DNA of 64,000 nt from Paraburkholderia sp. (GTDB lineage Bacteria; Pseudomonadota; Gammaproteobacteria; Burkholderiales; Burkholderiaceae), in contig NZ_JAMXLH010000016.1 of the NCBI RefSeq assembly GCF_024281035.1, forward strand, positions 120,160 to 184,159. The letters are read 5' to 3'. Positions 6,789 to 16,020 of this stretch are shown here, in pieces (positions within the stretch are counted from its first letter, which is position 1; each line of letters opens with the position of its first letter). The position numbers and the translations under genes were made by a program. A model generated the notes under the pieces. It did no database searches. It had not been told where the DNA came from and saw only the letters and a list, made by a program, of their open reading frames with translations.

Positions 6789-9353
6789 ATGATCGTCCAG
6801 AGAAAACGCGTGGTTGTGACTGGAATGGGACATCTTTCGTCCATTGCCAGCAATGTGCCGGAATTCAAACAGGCGCTTTTGAACAAGGTCTGCGGAATCA
6901 AGCCCAGCGAAAGATTTGCAGCCTATTTCGAGCACGCGAACGCGTCCGAAGTGCTGCAGGATGTCACGTACGAAAACCTGACTCCCGAGGTGGAAGCCTC
7001 GCTCGACAAGGCTGCGTTGTGGGCCTATAAGGTCGGCTACGAAGCGCTGTCTCAGGCGAAGGCGGACGACCTTGCGTTCCGCGAGAAAACCGGACTGATT
7101 ATCGGCGTGTCGTCGGCCGGTACGGAAGCGTATATGCCGGTTATCGAAGGGGACTACGAGAAATTCTCGCTGCAAAAGACGATGATTTCCGGCAGCTTTG
7201 CTTCGTCCAGCGCGATCGTCTCGGGGCTGCTCGGTCTCAAGGGCGGCTTTGAACTGGTCGCCACGGCCTGTACGGCGAGTACGAATGCCGTCGGCATGGG
7301 CTTCGATCAGATCCAGAACGGCAAGAACCCGGCCGTGCTGGTGGTCGGCACGGAACCGCTTTATCTGCCCACCTTCGCGGGATTTTATGCGCTTCACGCC
7401 ATGAAGCCGGAGCCTGCGAGTCCCTTTTCCGGTAATCCCGGCATGTCGATCGGCGAAGGCGCGGGCGCCATCCTGATCGAGGAGTACGAGCACGCCGTCG
7501 CACGCGGTGCGACGATACTCGGCGAAATCGTGTCTTACGCGACATCGGGCGACGGATATCACGAGACCGCACCCGATCCCCGGGCGGAAGGGGCCGTGCA
7601 GGTGATGCGCGCTGCGCTGGCGAATGCGCAGATCGGTCCGCAGGACATTCAGTACGTGAACGCGCACGGCACGGGAACGGAAGCGAATGACCGGTGCGAG
7701 ACCCTCGCGATGAAGAAGGTGTTTCCGGATATCGCGGATATTCGCGTCAGTTCCACCAAGGCTTATGTCGGACATAACATCGGGTCCGCCGGCATTATCG
7801 AGCTCGTGGCATGTTTTCTGACGTTGCCGGAAGGCAAGGTGCTGCCCACGCTTAATTTCACGACACCACGTGCGAATTTCGATCTGAATTACGTTCCTAA
7901 CGAGTTTCAGGAAGCGCGGGTCGATCTGTTCATGAAGAACAACTACGCGTTTGGCGGCAACAACTGCTGCATCGTTGCCAGCACGCGCGCCGAGGCCAGT
8001 CCGGCAACGCACTACGAGCCCAAGCGCGTCGCGATTACCGGTATCGGCGCCGTTTCTTCGTTGGGCCACGATTTTCAGAGCATCGTGGCCGGCGTTTGGG
8101 AGGCGCGGTCCGCTGGCGAGGTGAGCAAGCTGATTGGCGAAAACGATGTCGGCTTCAAGGAGGCGGCCCGCACGCTGCTCGAAAGTTTCTCCGCCAACGA
8201 GGACGTGTCCAACTATCTGCGCAGCAAATGCGGTGACGGTGGCATCGAAGAATTGCTCGAACAGTCCGTCTGGTTGCATTCGGTGCAGGATCTCGATCCG
8301 AGAAAATATCTGCGCCGTTTCGATTCGCGCAAGGCCAACGCGATTTGCACGTTCGCCTTGCTGGCGATCACACAGGCCATGAAGCAGGCCGATCGCAAGA
8401 TCAAACGCGATGGTCACGATCTTGGCCTTATCCTGGGTATGGCGAAGGGGCCGCAGACGACTGTGGATCGCTATCTGAAGAGCCTGTTTCCCGAGCCGAC
8501 CAAGGTGCGCACCTCGGAGTTTCCTGGCGCGCTGATGAATGCGATTTCCACGTTCTGCTCGATTACGGAAGGCATCAAAGGCTACAACACGACGCTTGCC
8601 ACCGGCGCCAATGCCGCGCTCGGCGCGCTCAGTTACGCGTATGAGCTGGTGCGCCAGGATCTGCAGCCGCAGGTGCTCGCGGGGGGTTCCGACGAGAATT
8701 TTTCGAAGTTCTGGGCCTATCTGCAGGCGATGGAGGAGGGCCTGCAGCTCACCACCAGGCCAGAGGATTTCCAGGTCTATAGCGAAGAGGGGCGAGGCTT
8801 TCTGCCGGGCGAAGGGGCGGGCATTCTGTTCCTCGAGGACTACCAGCACGCAAAGAACCGCGGGGTACCGGTACTCGCTGAAATCGTTGGATACGGGAAA
8901 GCGAGCGATGGATGCTATTTCGACGGCGACAATTGGAGTGCGCGCAGCGCGTCGATGGCCGGCGCTATCCGCCAGGCGATGGACGAAGCGGGCATTACGC
9001 CCCATGACGTCGATCTGATTTGCGGCAGCAGCAAAGGCACGCAACGAAGCGACCACATTGAACTCGACGCGATTCGCAGCATATGGGGCGACCGTACGAA
9101 CCAGGTGCCGCTGGTGAACTACACCGCGTGCTTCGGCATGGTCGATTCGTGCGTGAGCATTCTGAATATGGCCGTGGTCATCGAGATCATGAAACGCGGA
9201 GAAATTCCGCCGATCCCGTACACGAAGAAGTTCTGCTCGAATGAGTTCGGCTTTGTGGTCGAACCGCTCAGGAAACAGGTTGGCACGGCGCTTGTCCTGG
9301 GTTCGACCGAAGGCGGAAATCACTACGCATTTCTGCTGAAGCAAGGTGCGTGA
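6789..9353 (+). CDS. Fused ketosynthase / chain-length-factor-like protein
   Basis: An 854-residue protein with two thiolase-fold ketosynthase domains in tandem. Domain 1 (about 1-400) has the full condensing triad: Cys161 in ATACTAS, His293 in NAHGTGTEAND and His329 in KAYVGHNIGSAG. Domain 2 starts near residue 410 (KRVAITGIGAVSS). It has Ala607 in place of the cysteine (ATGANAA) and lacks both histidines, although the fold motifs GEGAGILFLEDY and GGNHYAFLL remain. That pattern is what a chain length factor looks like, so the protein is probably a KS-CLF heterodimer made as one chain. It would perform the chain-elongating condensation. ATG 6789 lacks a strong ribosome site. Its stop overlaps the next start by one base. 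Confidence 0.9.
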   Translation: MIVQRKRVVVTGMGHLSSIASNVPEFKQALLNKVCGIKPSERFAAYFEHANASEVLQDVTYENLTPEVEASLDKAALWAYKVGYEALSQAKADDLAFREKTGLIIGVSSAGTEAYMPVIEGDYEKFSLQKTMISGSFASSSAIVSGLLGLKGGFELVATACTASTNAVGMGFDQIQNGKNPAVLVVGTEPLYLPTFAGFYALHAMKPEPASPFSGNPGMSIGEGAGAILIEEYEHAVARGATILGEIVSYATSGDGYHETAPDPRAEGAVQVMRAALANAQIGPQDIQYVNAHGTGTEANDRCETLAMKKVFPDIADIRVSSTKAYVGHNIGSAGIIELVACFLTLPEGKVLPTLNFTTPRANFDLNYVPNEFQEARVDLFMKNNYAFGGNNCCIVASTRAEASPATHYEPKRVAITGIGAVSSLGHDFQSIVAGVWEARSAGEVSKLIGENDVGFKEAARTLLESFSANEDVSNYLRSKCGDGGIEELLEQSVWLHSVQDLDPRKYLRRFDSRKANAICTFALLAITQAMKQADRKIKRDGHDLGLILGMAKGPQTTVDRYLKSLFPEPTKVRTSEFPGALMNAISTFCSITEGIKGYNTTLATGANAALGALSYAYELVRQDLQPQVLAGGSDENFSKFWAYLQAMEEGLQLTTRPEDFQVYSEEGRGFLPGEGAGILFLEDYQHAKNRGVPVLAEIVGYGKASDGCYFDGDNWSARSASMAGAIRQAMDEAGITPHDVDLICGSSKGTQRSDHIELDAIRSIWGDRTNQVPLVNYTACFGMVDSCVSILNMAVVIEIMKRGEIPPIPYTKKFCSNEFGFVVEPLRKQVGTALVLGSTEGGNHYAFLLKQGA

Positions 9354-10609
9354 TGAGTGTAGGCAAATCCCGCACGGTGGTCAGGGGATACAGCATACAA
9401 AGTCTGTTCGCCGACAGCACGGATGGGCTGATTGCAGGGCTGTCCGAGGGACGCCATGTTGCCAGCACGCCTTATTTCGCCACGGATGAAGAAGTCGAAC
9501 GGTTACGTCTGCCCGTCAATCCGAGCCATGTGCCGTTTTTGCGCATGTCGAAGAAGGTCAGAACGCTGGGCGTCGACTATCTCCAGAAAACGATTGAAAA
9601 GGTCATTGCGCGGACACTTCAGATGTCGGGCCTCGACGAAGCGTGTCTGCGCGGAAAGGACGTGCGCGTTTATCTGCCGGGGCATGGGGCGCGCGTGGAT
9701 CTCCTGGATTGCGCGGGGTATCGGGATCGTAACGACGAAGAAGATCTGCTGTTCTTTCCTTCCATCAAGCAGTTGAGCGCGGCCAGCTATGGGCAGGACG
9801 TGCTCGCTCACGGTCTGGTGCGCCGGTACGGGTTGTCCTGGCCTCCCGTGCCGGTCAATAGCGCCAGTTCATCGTCGAGTTCGGCGGTTCATCTGGCGCA
9901 TCAGGCAATCCGCAGCGGAGAGATCCGTCTTGCACTGGTGGTTGGCTGGATGCAGTACACGATGCAGGACATGCTGTCGCTCGGCGCTCAAGGCTTGCTC
10001 GCCTGCTCCGGTGTGAACCCGCCTCAGCCGTTTTCCATGAAAGGCGGCGGCATTCTGCCGGCGGACAATGTCGTCGGTATGCTGCTGCAAAAGGAAGACG
10101 AGGCTGTGCGGAGCGGCTTGAACGAGTATGTCGTTCTGAACAGCACGACGTCATGGCAAAGCAGTGGAACGGCCGGTGGTAATTCCTTTTCCGCCGATTT
10201 TCGCGCTGTCGCCGCGACCATAGAAACCGCGATGATCCAGGCCGACTTGTCTGCGGACCAGATCAAATGCGTGTTTCCGCACGGCAATGGCGTCTATGCG
10301 AACGACAAGGCCGAAGCCATGGCAATCCGGCGAGTCTGGGGCGAGAAAGGCATCCCCGTCGTGACTTACAAGGCGCAGACAGGCTATTTCTCGGTGTGCA
10401 GCGGCGTGGCCGATCTCATCATTGCGGCCGAGTCGCTCAAGAGAAAAGAACTGATTCCGTTCTCGGCGCACTACGAACTGGACGAATCCTTACAACTGGA
10501 TTTTCATGCGAACCGTGCAACGTTGCCGGTCAAGTCCGGCGCTATTCTGAAGACGTCGCTCGGGCTCGACGGGTCGGTTGTTGCGCTAACGCTTTCTCAT
10601 CATGAATAA
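9353..10609 (+). CDS. Degenerate ketosynthase-like protein (Cys to Ser)
   Basis: A 418-residue thiolase-fold protein related to ketosynthases. The active-site cysteine is replaced by Ser172 (NSASSSSSS). The first histidine is kept (His310 in FPHGNGVYANDKAE), while the second is Tyr345 in KAQTGYFSVCSG. It is therefore unlikely to condense, but could act as a decarboxylase, acyltransferase or structural partner, as cysteine-less KS homologues do elsewhere. ATG 9353 shares one base with the upstream stop (TGATG), implying translational coupling to the KS-CLF gene. GTG 9350 is a possible alternative start. Confidence 0.8.
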   Translation: MSVGKSRTVVRGYSIQSLFADSTDGLIAGLSEGRHVASTPYFATDEEVERLRLPVNPSHVPFLRMSKKVRTLGVDYLQKTIEKVIARTLQMSGLDEACLRGKDVRVYLPGHGARVDLLDCAGYRDRNDEEDLLFFPSIKQLSAASYGQDVLAHGLVRRYGLSWPPVPVNSASSSSSSAVHLAHQAIRSGEIRLALVVGWMQYTMQDMLSLGAQGLLACSGVNPPQPFSMKGGGILPADNVVGMLLQKEDEAVRSGLNEYVVLNSTTSWQSSGTAGGNSFSADFRAVAATIETAMIQADLSADQIKCVFPHGNGVYANDKAEAMAIRRVWGEKGIPVVTYKAQTGYFSVCSGVADLIIAAESLKRKELIPFSAHYELDESLQLDFHANRATLPVKSGAILKTSLGLDGSVVALTLSHHE

Positions 10610-10641
10610 GCCAGGTTTTCCTGAAACAGGACGCTTGCTAA

Positions 10642-11724
10642 TTGACGAAGACTGCCGTGGAAAAAATGGAAAAACTGGGCCCTCCGGACACTGCGATCAG
10701 CATGATCGGACTTGGAGTGGTTGAAAGCGATGCCGGGTTCGTCGATTTCAAGCCGAGCTGGGTTAACGTCAGGGAAGCACAATTTCACAAACTTGCGCAG
10801 CGTCGTCAGGGAAAAGAGACCTGGACGTTCAAGCGCTTTGGCATGAAGCCCGAATCCCGGTCGCCGGAGGATCTGCGCCGGGCGCATTACCGCGAGGCCC
10901 TCAACAGTCTGAGCACCGCGTGTAAAAAGGCTTTCGACTGTCTGAGCCGAAAGATGGAGAACCAGATTCGCAGGCAGCGGTCAGCATTGGTCTATTTCGA
11001 TGCGTGGGGGGAGAGCTCCATCTTCGAGACGCCGAATAGCTGGCGCGATGCCGTTAGTCTGGATCTGTTGCCGAAGGCAATCGCGCGGGAATATGGGGTG
11101 AGCGCGTTTTCGTGCAAGCTGCGTGGCGAACGAAGTGGCTTTCTGCAAGGCCTGCGCGTGGCGGCTGATGTGCTGAACTCCGGTGAAGTCGATACCGTGC
11201 TGTTATTCGGGATCTTCCGTGCCTTTCCCGGCATGGTGCTCTCCGAGGCGTCGAGCGCCAACGAGCTGCACGGGCGAGCAAAGACCCATCTGAATAGCAC
11301 GATCAACTACTCCATCGAGCGGTCGGGGTGTGTGATTTTGCGCAAGGATCCCGGCGCAGGCATCTCCCTCAACGTCTCCGACTACTTCCTGCTACCGGAA
11401 AATACTCGCCGGGCGCGAAAGGAATTGACAGAGCGTTGGCGCGTCTCGACAGGCGAAGACACGGCAAGCGTATATGCCGGCATGCATCCCAGCAGCGAAA
11501 TGCAGGCGTTGGAGAGCGATGCGTTTGATCGGCTTGAGCAGAACGCGAACTATTTTTCCATCTGCGATATGTACGGCGACAGCGCATGCCTGAATCCGAT
11601 GCTCGCGTTATCTCATCTTCATTCGACTGGACCGCTGCAGCAACGGCGCCATGCGCTCATCAGCGCCGATGACGGACAGGCAGGAATCTGGCTGATCGAG
11701 TGCTGGAGTGGCGCAGATGGTTAA
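10642..11724 (+). CDS. Highly diverged ketosynthase/thiolase-like protein
   Basis: A 360-residue protein in which only remnants of the thiolase fold are visible, such as GFLQGLRVAADVLNSGEVDTVLLFGIFRAFPG, similar in layout to the ketosynthase core (helix, then VLVVG strand). No Cys-His-His triad can be placed. The N-terminus is rich in Lys and Arg. TTG 10642 is chosen because CAGGA lies nine bases before it; ATG 10666 is an alternative. It is 32 bp after the previous KS-like gene and overlaps the next by eight bases. It is probably a non-catalytic partner of the condensing enzymes, but it might be an unrelated family. Confidence 0.6.
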   Translation: MTKTAVEKMEKLGPPDTAISMIGLGVVESDAGFVDFKPSWVNVREAQFHKLAQRRQGKETWTFKRFGMKPESRSPEDLRRAHYREALNSLSTACKKAFDCLSRKMENQIRRQRSALVYFDAWGESSIFETPNSWRDAVSLDLLPKAIAREYGVSAFSCKLRGERSGFLQGLRVAADVLNSGEVDTVLLFGIFRAFPGMVLSEASSANELHGRAKTHLNSTINYSIERSGCVILRKDPGAGISLNVSDYFLLPENTRRARKELTERWRVSTGEDTASVYAGMHPSSEMQALESDAFDRLEQNANYFSICDMYGDSACLNPMLALSHLHSTGPLQQRRHALISADDGQAGIWLIECWSGADG

Positions 11725-12484
11725 GTTCGTGCGACCTGGATTGCAATCTACTGTGGCGACAATGCTTGGTTTATTGGCGGTGAATTGTGTGGCTGAGCCC
11801 GCGTACGAAAACTACCGGGCCGTGTATCGCGTCTACGCACCCGGTAGCAGCAGGGAGATCGGAAGCTATCAGGTCCGGCTGAACTGGGTTCCCGAGAAGC
11901 AGCTGTACCGGCTTGCGGGCGAGATCAATTTCGACTATCGGGCTTTCCTTTCACGGATTAAATATGACTATACCGATGTAGTCTGGTTTGATTCCCGGGA
12001 CGATGTTGCCTTCGAGGCACAGGAAGTCAACAACGGGAGAAAGCGGCTGATCAACGGGCAGCGCGACCCGCTGAACGGTGGATTGCTGTTGAAGATAGAG
12101 GACGGGAGTGCTGCCGATCGCACTTCCCGGTTTGCCGCGGCCGACTACGATTTCACCACTTTTGCGTTGCGGTTTCCAAAGGCATGCGGACCGGCGTCGG
12201 TCGGCGAGAAACTCGACAAGCGCATGCTCGATCCGATTACTGAACGGATCGACCGGGTGTCCAGCGAGTACGTCAGCTATGGCAGCGCGCGGCTGCCGAA
12301 CCTCGCGAGTTCGACATCCCCGTTGTGTCTGGTTCAGACCCACAGCACCAGAGACGCGTTAAACCGCCGTTCGTGGATTTCCCCGGACGGATATCTGGTT
12401 TATGAAGAATCGCCCGCGTACACGTTGGCGCTGGATTCAAGTCGATCCGTATTACCGCCGCAACGGCGGAAAGGAACACCATGA
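11717..12484 (+). CDS. Periplasmic protein of unknown function in the cluster
   Basis: A 255-residue protein with a signal peptide (MVKFVRPG, a hydrophobic core, cleavage probably near CVA-EP). The mature part looks beta-rich, with alternating Tyr and charged segments such as YRAVYRVYAPG, FDYRAFLSRIKYDYTDVVWF and SYGSARLPNL. ATG 11717 was chosen for the GGAG eight bases upstream; GTG 11708 is less likely. It overlaps the KS-like gene before it by eight bases and the ABC ATPase gene after it by four (ATGA). Being placed with an ABC exporter and a LolA-like protein, it may bind or pass on the exported lipid in the periplasm. I do not recognise the family with confidence. Confidence 0.6.
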   Translation: MVKFVRPGLQSTVATMLGLLAVNCVAEPAYENYRAVYRVYAPGSSREIGSYQVRLNWVPEKQLYRLAGEINFDYRAFLSRIKYDYTDVVWFDSRDDVAFEAQEVNNGRKRLINGQRDPLNGGLLLKIEDGSAADRTSRFAAADYDFTTFALRFPKACGPASVGEKLDKRMLDPITERIDRVSSEYVSYGSARLPNLASSTSPLCLVQTHSTRDALNRRSWISPDGYLVYEESPAYTLALDSSRSVLPPQRRKGTP

Positions 12485-13191
12485 GCAGCAGGATTGCAGA
12501 GCCATTGCCCATTGTTTCGCTGCAGGGCGCAAGCAAGCGTTATGGACGAGAGCGCAACGCCGTTCATGCACTGAAGGACGTCACCGCGACAGTGAGCCGG
12601 GGCGAGTTCATCGCCCTTTGCGGACCGTCCGGCAGCGGCAAGAGCACGTTGTTGAATCTGATGGCGGGGATCGACAGCCCGACGGAAGGCAAGGTCTTCC
12701 TGATGAATCACGACCTGTCCGCCTTGAACGATCTACAGGCGGCCAAACTGCGGGCCGATTCGGTCGGGTTTGTCTTCCAGTTTTTTAATCTGCTGCCGGT
12801 CCTGAGCGTTTTCGACAATGTCTATTACCCGCTGATGCTGAACGGCCGCAGTCGTAGCGCCGCTCGCGAAGATGTGATGGAGATGATCGAAAAGGTCGGC
12901 CTGATACGGCACTACACCCGGCGGCCGGACGAACTGTCCGGCGGGCAGCAGCAGCGTGTCGCAATCGCGCGCGCATTGGTCAAGCGTCCGGCGCTCGTGG
13001 TTGCGGACGAGCCCACTGGCAATCTCGATACCCGAACGGGTCACGAAATCATCGAGCTGCTGCTCGAAATGAACCAGGCGCTGCAAACGACGTTTGTGAT
13101 ATCCACGCATTCACCGCAGCTTAGAGATATGGCAAGGCGCGTGATCGAAATTGAGGACGGGAGGTTGAAGGATGGTCACGTCGAGGCTTAA
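12481..13191 (+). CDS. ABC transporter ATP-binding protein, LolD/MacB type
   Basis: A 236-residue ATPase that would power the permease at 13858. It shows Walker [10 protein letters not shown], the Q-loop in [14 protein letters not shown], the signature LSGGQQQR, Walker [13 protein letters not shown] and the switch histidine in STHS. The FNLLP Q-loop context and the DEPTGNLD Walker B are typical of the LolD/MacB/FtsE group, which drives lipoprotein extraction or periplasm-to-outer-membrane transport. Start ATG 12481 has AAGGA before it. It overlaps its neighbours by 4 bp (upstream) and 20 bp (downstream). Confidence 0.92.
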   Translation: MSSRIAEPLPIVSLQGASKRYGRERNAVHALKDVTATVSRGEFIALCGPSGSGKSTLLNLMAGIDSPTEGKVFLMNHDLSALNDLQAAKLRADSVGFVFQFFNLLPVLSVFDNVYYPLMLNGRSRSAAREDVMEMIEKVGLIRHYTRRPDELSGGQQQRVAIARALVKRPALVVADEPTGNLDTRTGHEIIELLLEMNQALQTTFVISTHSPQLRDMARRVIEIEDGRLKDGHVEA

Positions 13192-13861
13192 GCGCATCGC
13201 GGGAATACTATTGGTGATGCTGCTTTCAACACGGCTCACGCTCGCGTATGCCGACGCGCATACGGATGAAGCGGCGGCAGTGCGGCAGACGATAGCCGGG
13301 ATGGTCGAGCAGAACCGGGGCAATGCACGCAACGAGGCGATCTTGCAGATCGCCGGACCGACGTCGCCATCGGACGTCAGGAATGCAGTTGGGGTACTGG
13401 AATCGTATATCGGCGCCAACCCGGACGACCGGTATGCCGAGATGTATTACGGCTACGGCTTACTGTTTCTCGCCGGCGATTATCTGAAAAACAAGAATTA
13501 CATCAAGGCGGCAGAGTTGTCGAAAGAGGGCTTTTTCTACATTGACGAGGCGGCGGAGAGTTCGCCGGACAACTGGCGGTTGCGCTATTTGCGCACACGT
13601 ATGGATGCATTCGTGCCGGCAAGAAATGGCCGCTGCGTCGTTGCGCTCAAAGACATCGACTTTATGACGCAAAACGGCAGGGCGCCGGCGTCGCTGGATA
13701 CGATGATCTCGATGATGAAAGCGCGCGCCCAGAAGTCTTGCGGCGTAGCGGACCACGCCGCACCCGATCAGACGAAACAATCTGGCCGTGCAGCCGTGCC
13801 GTTCCTGACGCAGACGGAAATCAGCGAAGTTTTGCAAGCCGCCGTGGGAGGTGAGGCATGA
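13172..13861 (+). CDS. Periplasmic TPR-like protein
   Basis: A 229-residue protein with a signal peptide ([20 protein letters not shown], cleavage near AYA-DA). The mature part is helical with TPR-like spacing: YAEMYYGYGLLFLAGDYLKN, then YIKAAELSKEGFFYIDEAAE, then DNWRLRYLRTRMDAF. Two cysteines (CVVAL, SCGVA) could form a disulfide. It sits between the ABC ATPase and permease genes, overlapping both (20 and 4 bp), so it is probably a periplasmic accessory of that transporter. GGAGG before ATG 13172 supports the start. Confidence 0.65.
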   Translation: MVTSRLKRIAGILLVMLLSTRLTLAYADAHTDEAAAVRQTIAGMVEQNRGNARNEAILQIAGPTSPSDVRNAVGVLESYIGANPDDRYAEMYYGYGLLFLAGDYLKNKNYIKAAELSKEGFFYIDEAAESSPDNWRLRYLRTRMDAFVPARNGRCVVALKDIDFMTQNGRAPASLDTMISMMKARAQKSCGVADHAAPDQTKQSGRAAVPFLTQTEISEVLQAAVGGEA

Positions 13862-15186
13862 CGAAAGCATTGTTTTACGTGTCCAACGTAATCATGATTT
13901 ATGCGTTGGTTGTGGTGATTGGTGCGCTCATTTTTCGTCGGACAGATATTCAGTACACCTTTTTGAATCTCCTGCGTCATCGCCGACGCTCAGGTATCAC
14001 GCTGCTGGCGATCGTGTTGGGTGGGATATCGGTATTCATATTCGGCGGCTTTGTCGACTACTCGTACTGGGCGTTGCGCGAGCAGACTATCCGAACCAAT
14101 CTTGGGCATATCCAGCTCTACAAGAAGGGCTATCTGGAAAGCGGCGCGGCAACCGGAACCATGACGTACAGCATCTCGAACTATGACGAGGTGAAAAATC
14201 TTCTGCTTTCCGATCCGGAGATCGGATCGAAGATCAACACGATTACCGGTCAGGTGGAATTTTCCGGGATCATCTCCCACTACGAGAGCGGGGTGTCGAC
14301 GTTCTTCTCGGGTGTAGGGATTGACCCGAAGACGTCGCTGATGCTCGGTTCATTCGATCAGATCGTTTCGGGCAGCGATCTGTCGCGCGTGGCGTTGAAT
14401 GGCGCGACGATCGGTTCGGGTATTTCGTCCGCCCTGAAGGCCGGATATGACGAATGGGCCGACATGCTCGTCGTCACGCCGGGCGGCGGTCAGAATGCGA
14501 TGTCGGCTCAGATTCGCGGAGTGTTCCAGTCCGGAATCAAGCAATACGACGACACGACAATCAAGCTTCCGTTGCAGACAGCCCAGCAGCTTTTGCAGAC
14601 GTCGAACGTCAGCAAAATCATCGTTCTGTTGCACGACACGGATCAGACGGACAGCGTGATGAAACGCGTCAACCAGTTGATCGCGGATCACGATCTGTCG
14701 CTGGAAACCCGTTCATGGAGTGATCTGGCGGTGTTCTATCACCAGGTCGTCAATCTGTTCGAGGGAATTTTCTTCTTCGTCAAAGCGTTGGTGAGCGTGA
14801 TCGTGGTGTTTATGATCGGCAATACGTTGATGATGAGCGTGGTCGAGAGAACGCGCGAGATTGCCACGCTGCGCGCACTCGGGCTCAAGAAGCGTCATAT
14901 CGGGCGATTGTTCATGCTCGAGGGCATCATGATCGGCATTCTCGGCGCCGTGATTAGTGTGGTGCTGGGTATCGGTATTGCGGAGCTCATCAACATTAAC
15001 GGCATTCCGATGCCGCCCTCTCCCGGCTATACCCAAGGCTATCTGGCTTTCGTTTTGTGGAACAGCGATTACCACCTGTTCTGGTTCGCCTGCGCATTGC
15101 CGCTTGTGACGGCTGTGATCGCCTCGATCATTCCGTCTCGTCGCGCAGCCAATCTTGTGATCGCAGAAGCGTTCCGGTTTGTTTAA
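13858..15186 (+). CDS. ABC transporter permease, LolC/MacB (FtsX) type
   Basis: A 442-residue membrane protein. Layout: a first hydrophobic segment at about 8-25, a second at about 45-65 after RHRRRSGIT, a periplasmic domain of about 250 residues, then three C-terminal segments (about 305-330, 355-385 and 405-430). The cytoplasmic loop VERTREIATLRALGLKKRHIG is the FtsX-family coupling loop that contacts the ATPase. The extra N-terminal hydrophobic segment makes five in all rather than the usual four. It overlaps the TPR gene by ATGA. Together with the ATPase at 12481 it should extract a substrate from the inner-membrane outer leaflet, here probably the cluster's lipid or a lipoprotein carrying it. 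Confidence 0.9.
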   Translation: MTKALFYVSNVIMIYALVVVIGALIFRRTDIQYTFLNLLRHRRRSGITLLAIVLGGISVFIFGGFVDYSYWALREQTIRTNLGHIQLYKKGYLESGAATGTMTYSISNYDEVKNLLLSDPEIGSKINTITGQVEFSGIISHYESGVSTFFSGVGIDPKTSLMLGSFDQIVSGSDLSRVALNGATIGSGISSALKAGYDEWADMLVVTPGGGQNAMSAQIRGVFQSGIKQYDDTTIKLPLQTAQQLLQTSNVSKIIVLLHDTDQTDSVMKRVNQLIADHDLSLETRSWSDLAVFYHQVVNLFEGIFFFVKALVSVIVVFMIGNTLMMSVVERTREIATLRALGLKKRHIGRLFMLEGIMIGILGAVISVVLGIGIAELININGIPMPPSPGYTQGYLAFVLWNSDYHLFWFACALPLVTAVIASIIPSRRAANLVIAEAFRFV

Positions 15187-15200
15187 TCCAAGGTATGAAG

Positions 15201-15959
15201 ATGAAAAAGAATCAGCGGGTTTTGATCACAGGTGCGGGCCGCGGTATCGGACTCGCGATTGCGCAAAAGCTTGCCGCGCAAGGCTACGACCTGATCCTCA
15301 ACTATCGTTCGGACCAGGGCAAGAGCATTGCCAATCTGAAGCAGTTCGAGCAAGGCGACGAGGCGAAAGGGATCGAGGTTACGCTAGTCAAGGCGGACAT
15401 TGCAGAAACGCGTGACGTCGAGAACATGTACAAGAGCCTTCGTAATCAGGGTATCGACAGAATCGATCACCTGGTGCTGAACGCCGCTAGCGCGCCTTTC
15501 AAGCATTTCTCGGACATGAACCGCTTCGACTGGAAGCTGCTGTTGAACAGCAATCTGGTTGGAAACGTGGCGTGCGTGAACGAAACCGTTCCCTTCATGA
15601 CTCAAGGCGGCACGATCTGCGCAATCTCCAGCCTTGGAAGCCAGCGCGTTCTTGATAAGTATCCGCTCGGGATCATGAAATCCGCGCTCGAAAACCTGGT
15701 GCGATACCTTGAGGTCGAGCTTTATGACGAGAACGTCAGGGTCAACGGGATTTGCGCAGGCGTGGTCAACACGGACATGTTTCCGTTCCTCAAGGAAATG
15801 TGGCCGGACATGTGCGCGAAAAGCGATCAGGAAAAGCGCCGCTGGCTGGTCGAGCCGGACGAAGTGGCCAATATCGTGTCGTTCCTCATTTCGCCGGAAT
15901 CCTCGGCGATTCGAGGCGAGATTCTGCAGGCCGATCTTGGCACAGCACTGCGGGCGTGA
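15201..15959 (+). CDS. Enoyl-ACP reductase-like SDR (FabL-like)
   Basis: A 252-residue SDR with TGAGRGIG near the N-terminus. The segments LNAASAPFK and SSLGSQRVLDKY resemble the FabL-type enoyl-ACP reductase of Bacillus (NAASG and SSLGS in that family, from memory). The catalytic tyrosine and lysine are spaced Y-x5-K (YPLGIMK). This differs from both the FabG-type Y-x3-K and the enoyl-reductase Y-x6-K, and the codons confirm it. It is probably the double-bond reduction step of the pathway, though a second ketoreductase cannot be excluded. ATG 15201 is preferred over ATG 15195 because CCAAGG lies eight bases before it. It is separated from the permease gene by 14 bp. Confidence 0.72.
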   Translation: MKKNQRVLITGAGRGIGLAIAQKLAAQGYDLILNYRSDQGKSIANLKQFEQGDEAKGIEVTLVKADIAETRDVENMYKSLRNQGIDRIDHLVLNAASAPFKHFSDMNRFDWKLLLNSNLVGNVACVNETVPFMTQGGTICAISSLGSQRVLDKYPLGIMKSALENLVRYLEVELYDENVRVNGICAGVVNTDMFPFLKEMWPDMCAKSDQEKRRWLVEPDEVANIVSFLISPESSAIRGEILQADLGTALRA

Positions 15960-16020
15960 AGACGGTTGTTGCACAGGCAATCTTCAGGTGACGTCTGTCA
16001 TTCCATGCAGGAAATGAGAT

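Noticed and set aside
6618..9344. A 908-codon open frame on the minus strand
   Set aside because: It is antisense to the KS-CLF gene, whose motifs are unmistakable; the Arg/His/Ala-rich translation is a GC-bias shadow.
15057..15200. Upstream extension of the FabL-like reductase frame
   Set aside because: It overlaps the end of the permease gene and adds no SDR sequence; ATG 15201 has a proper ribosome site and begins just before the Rossmann motif.
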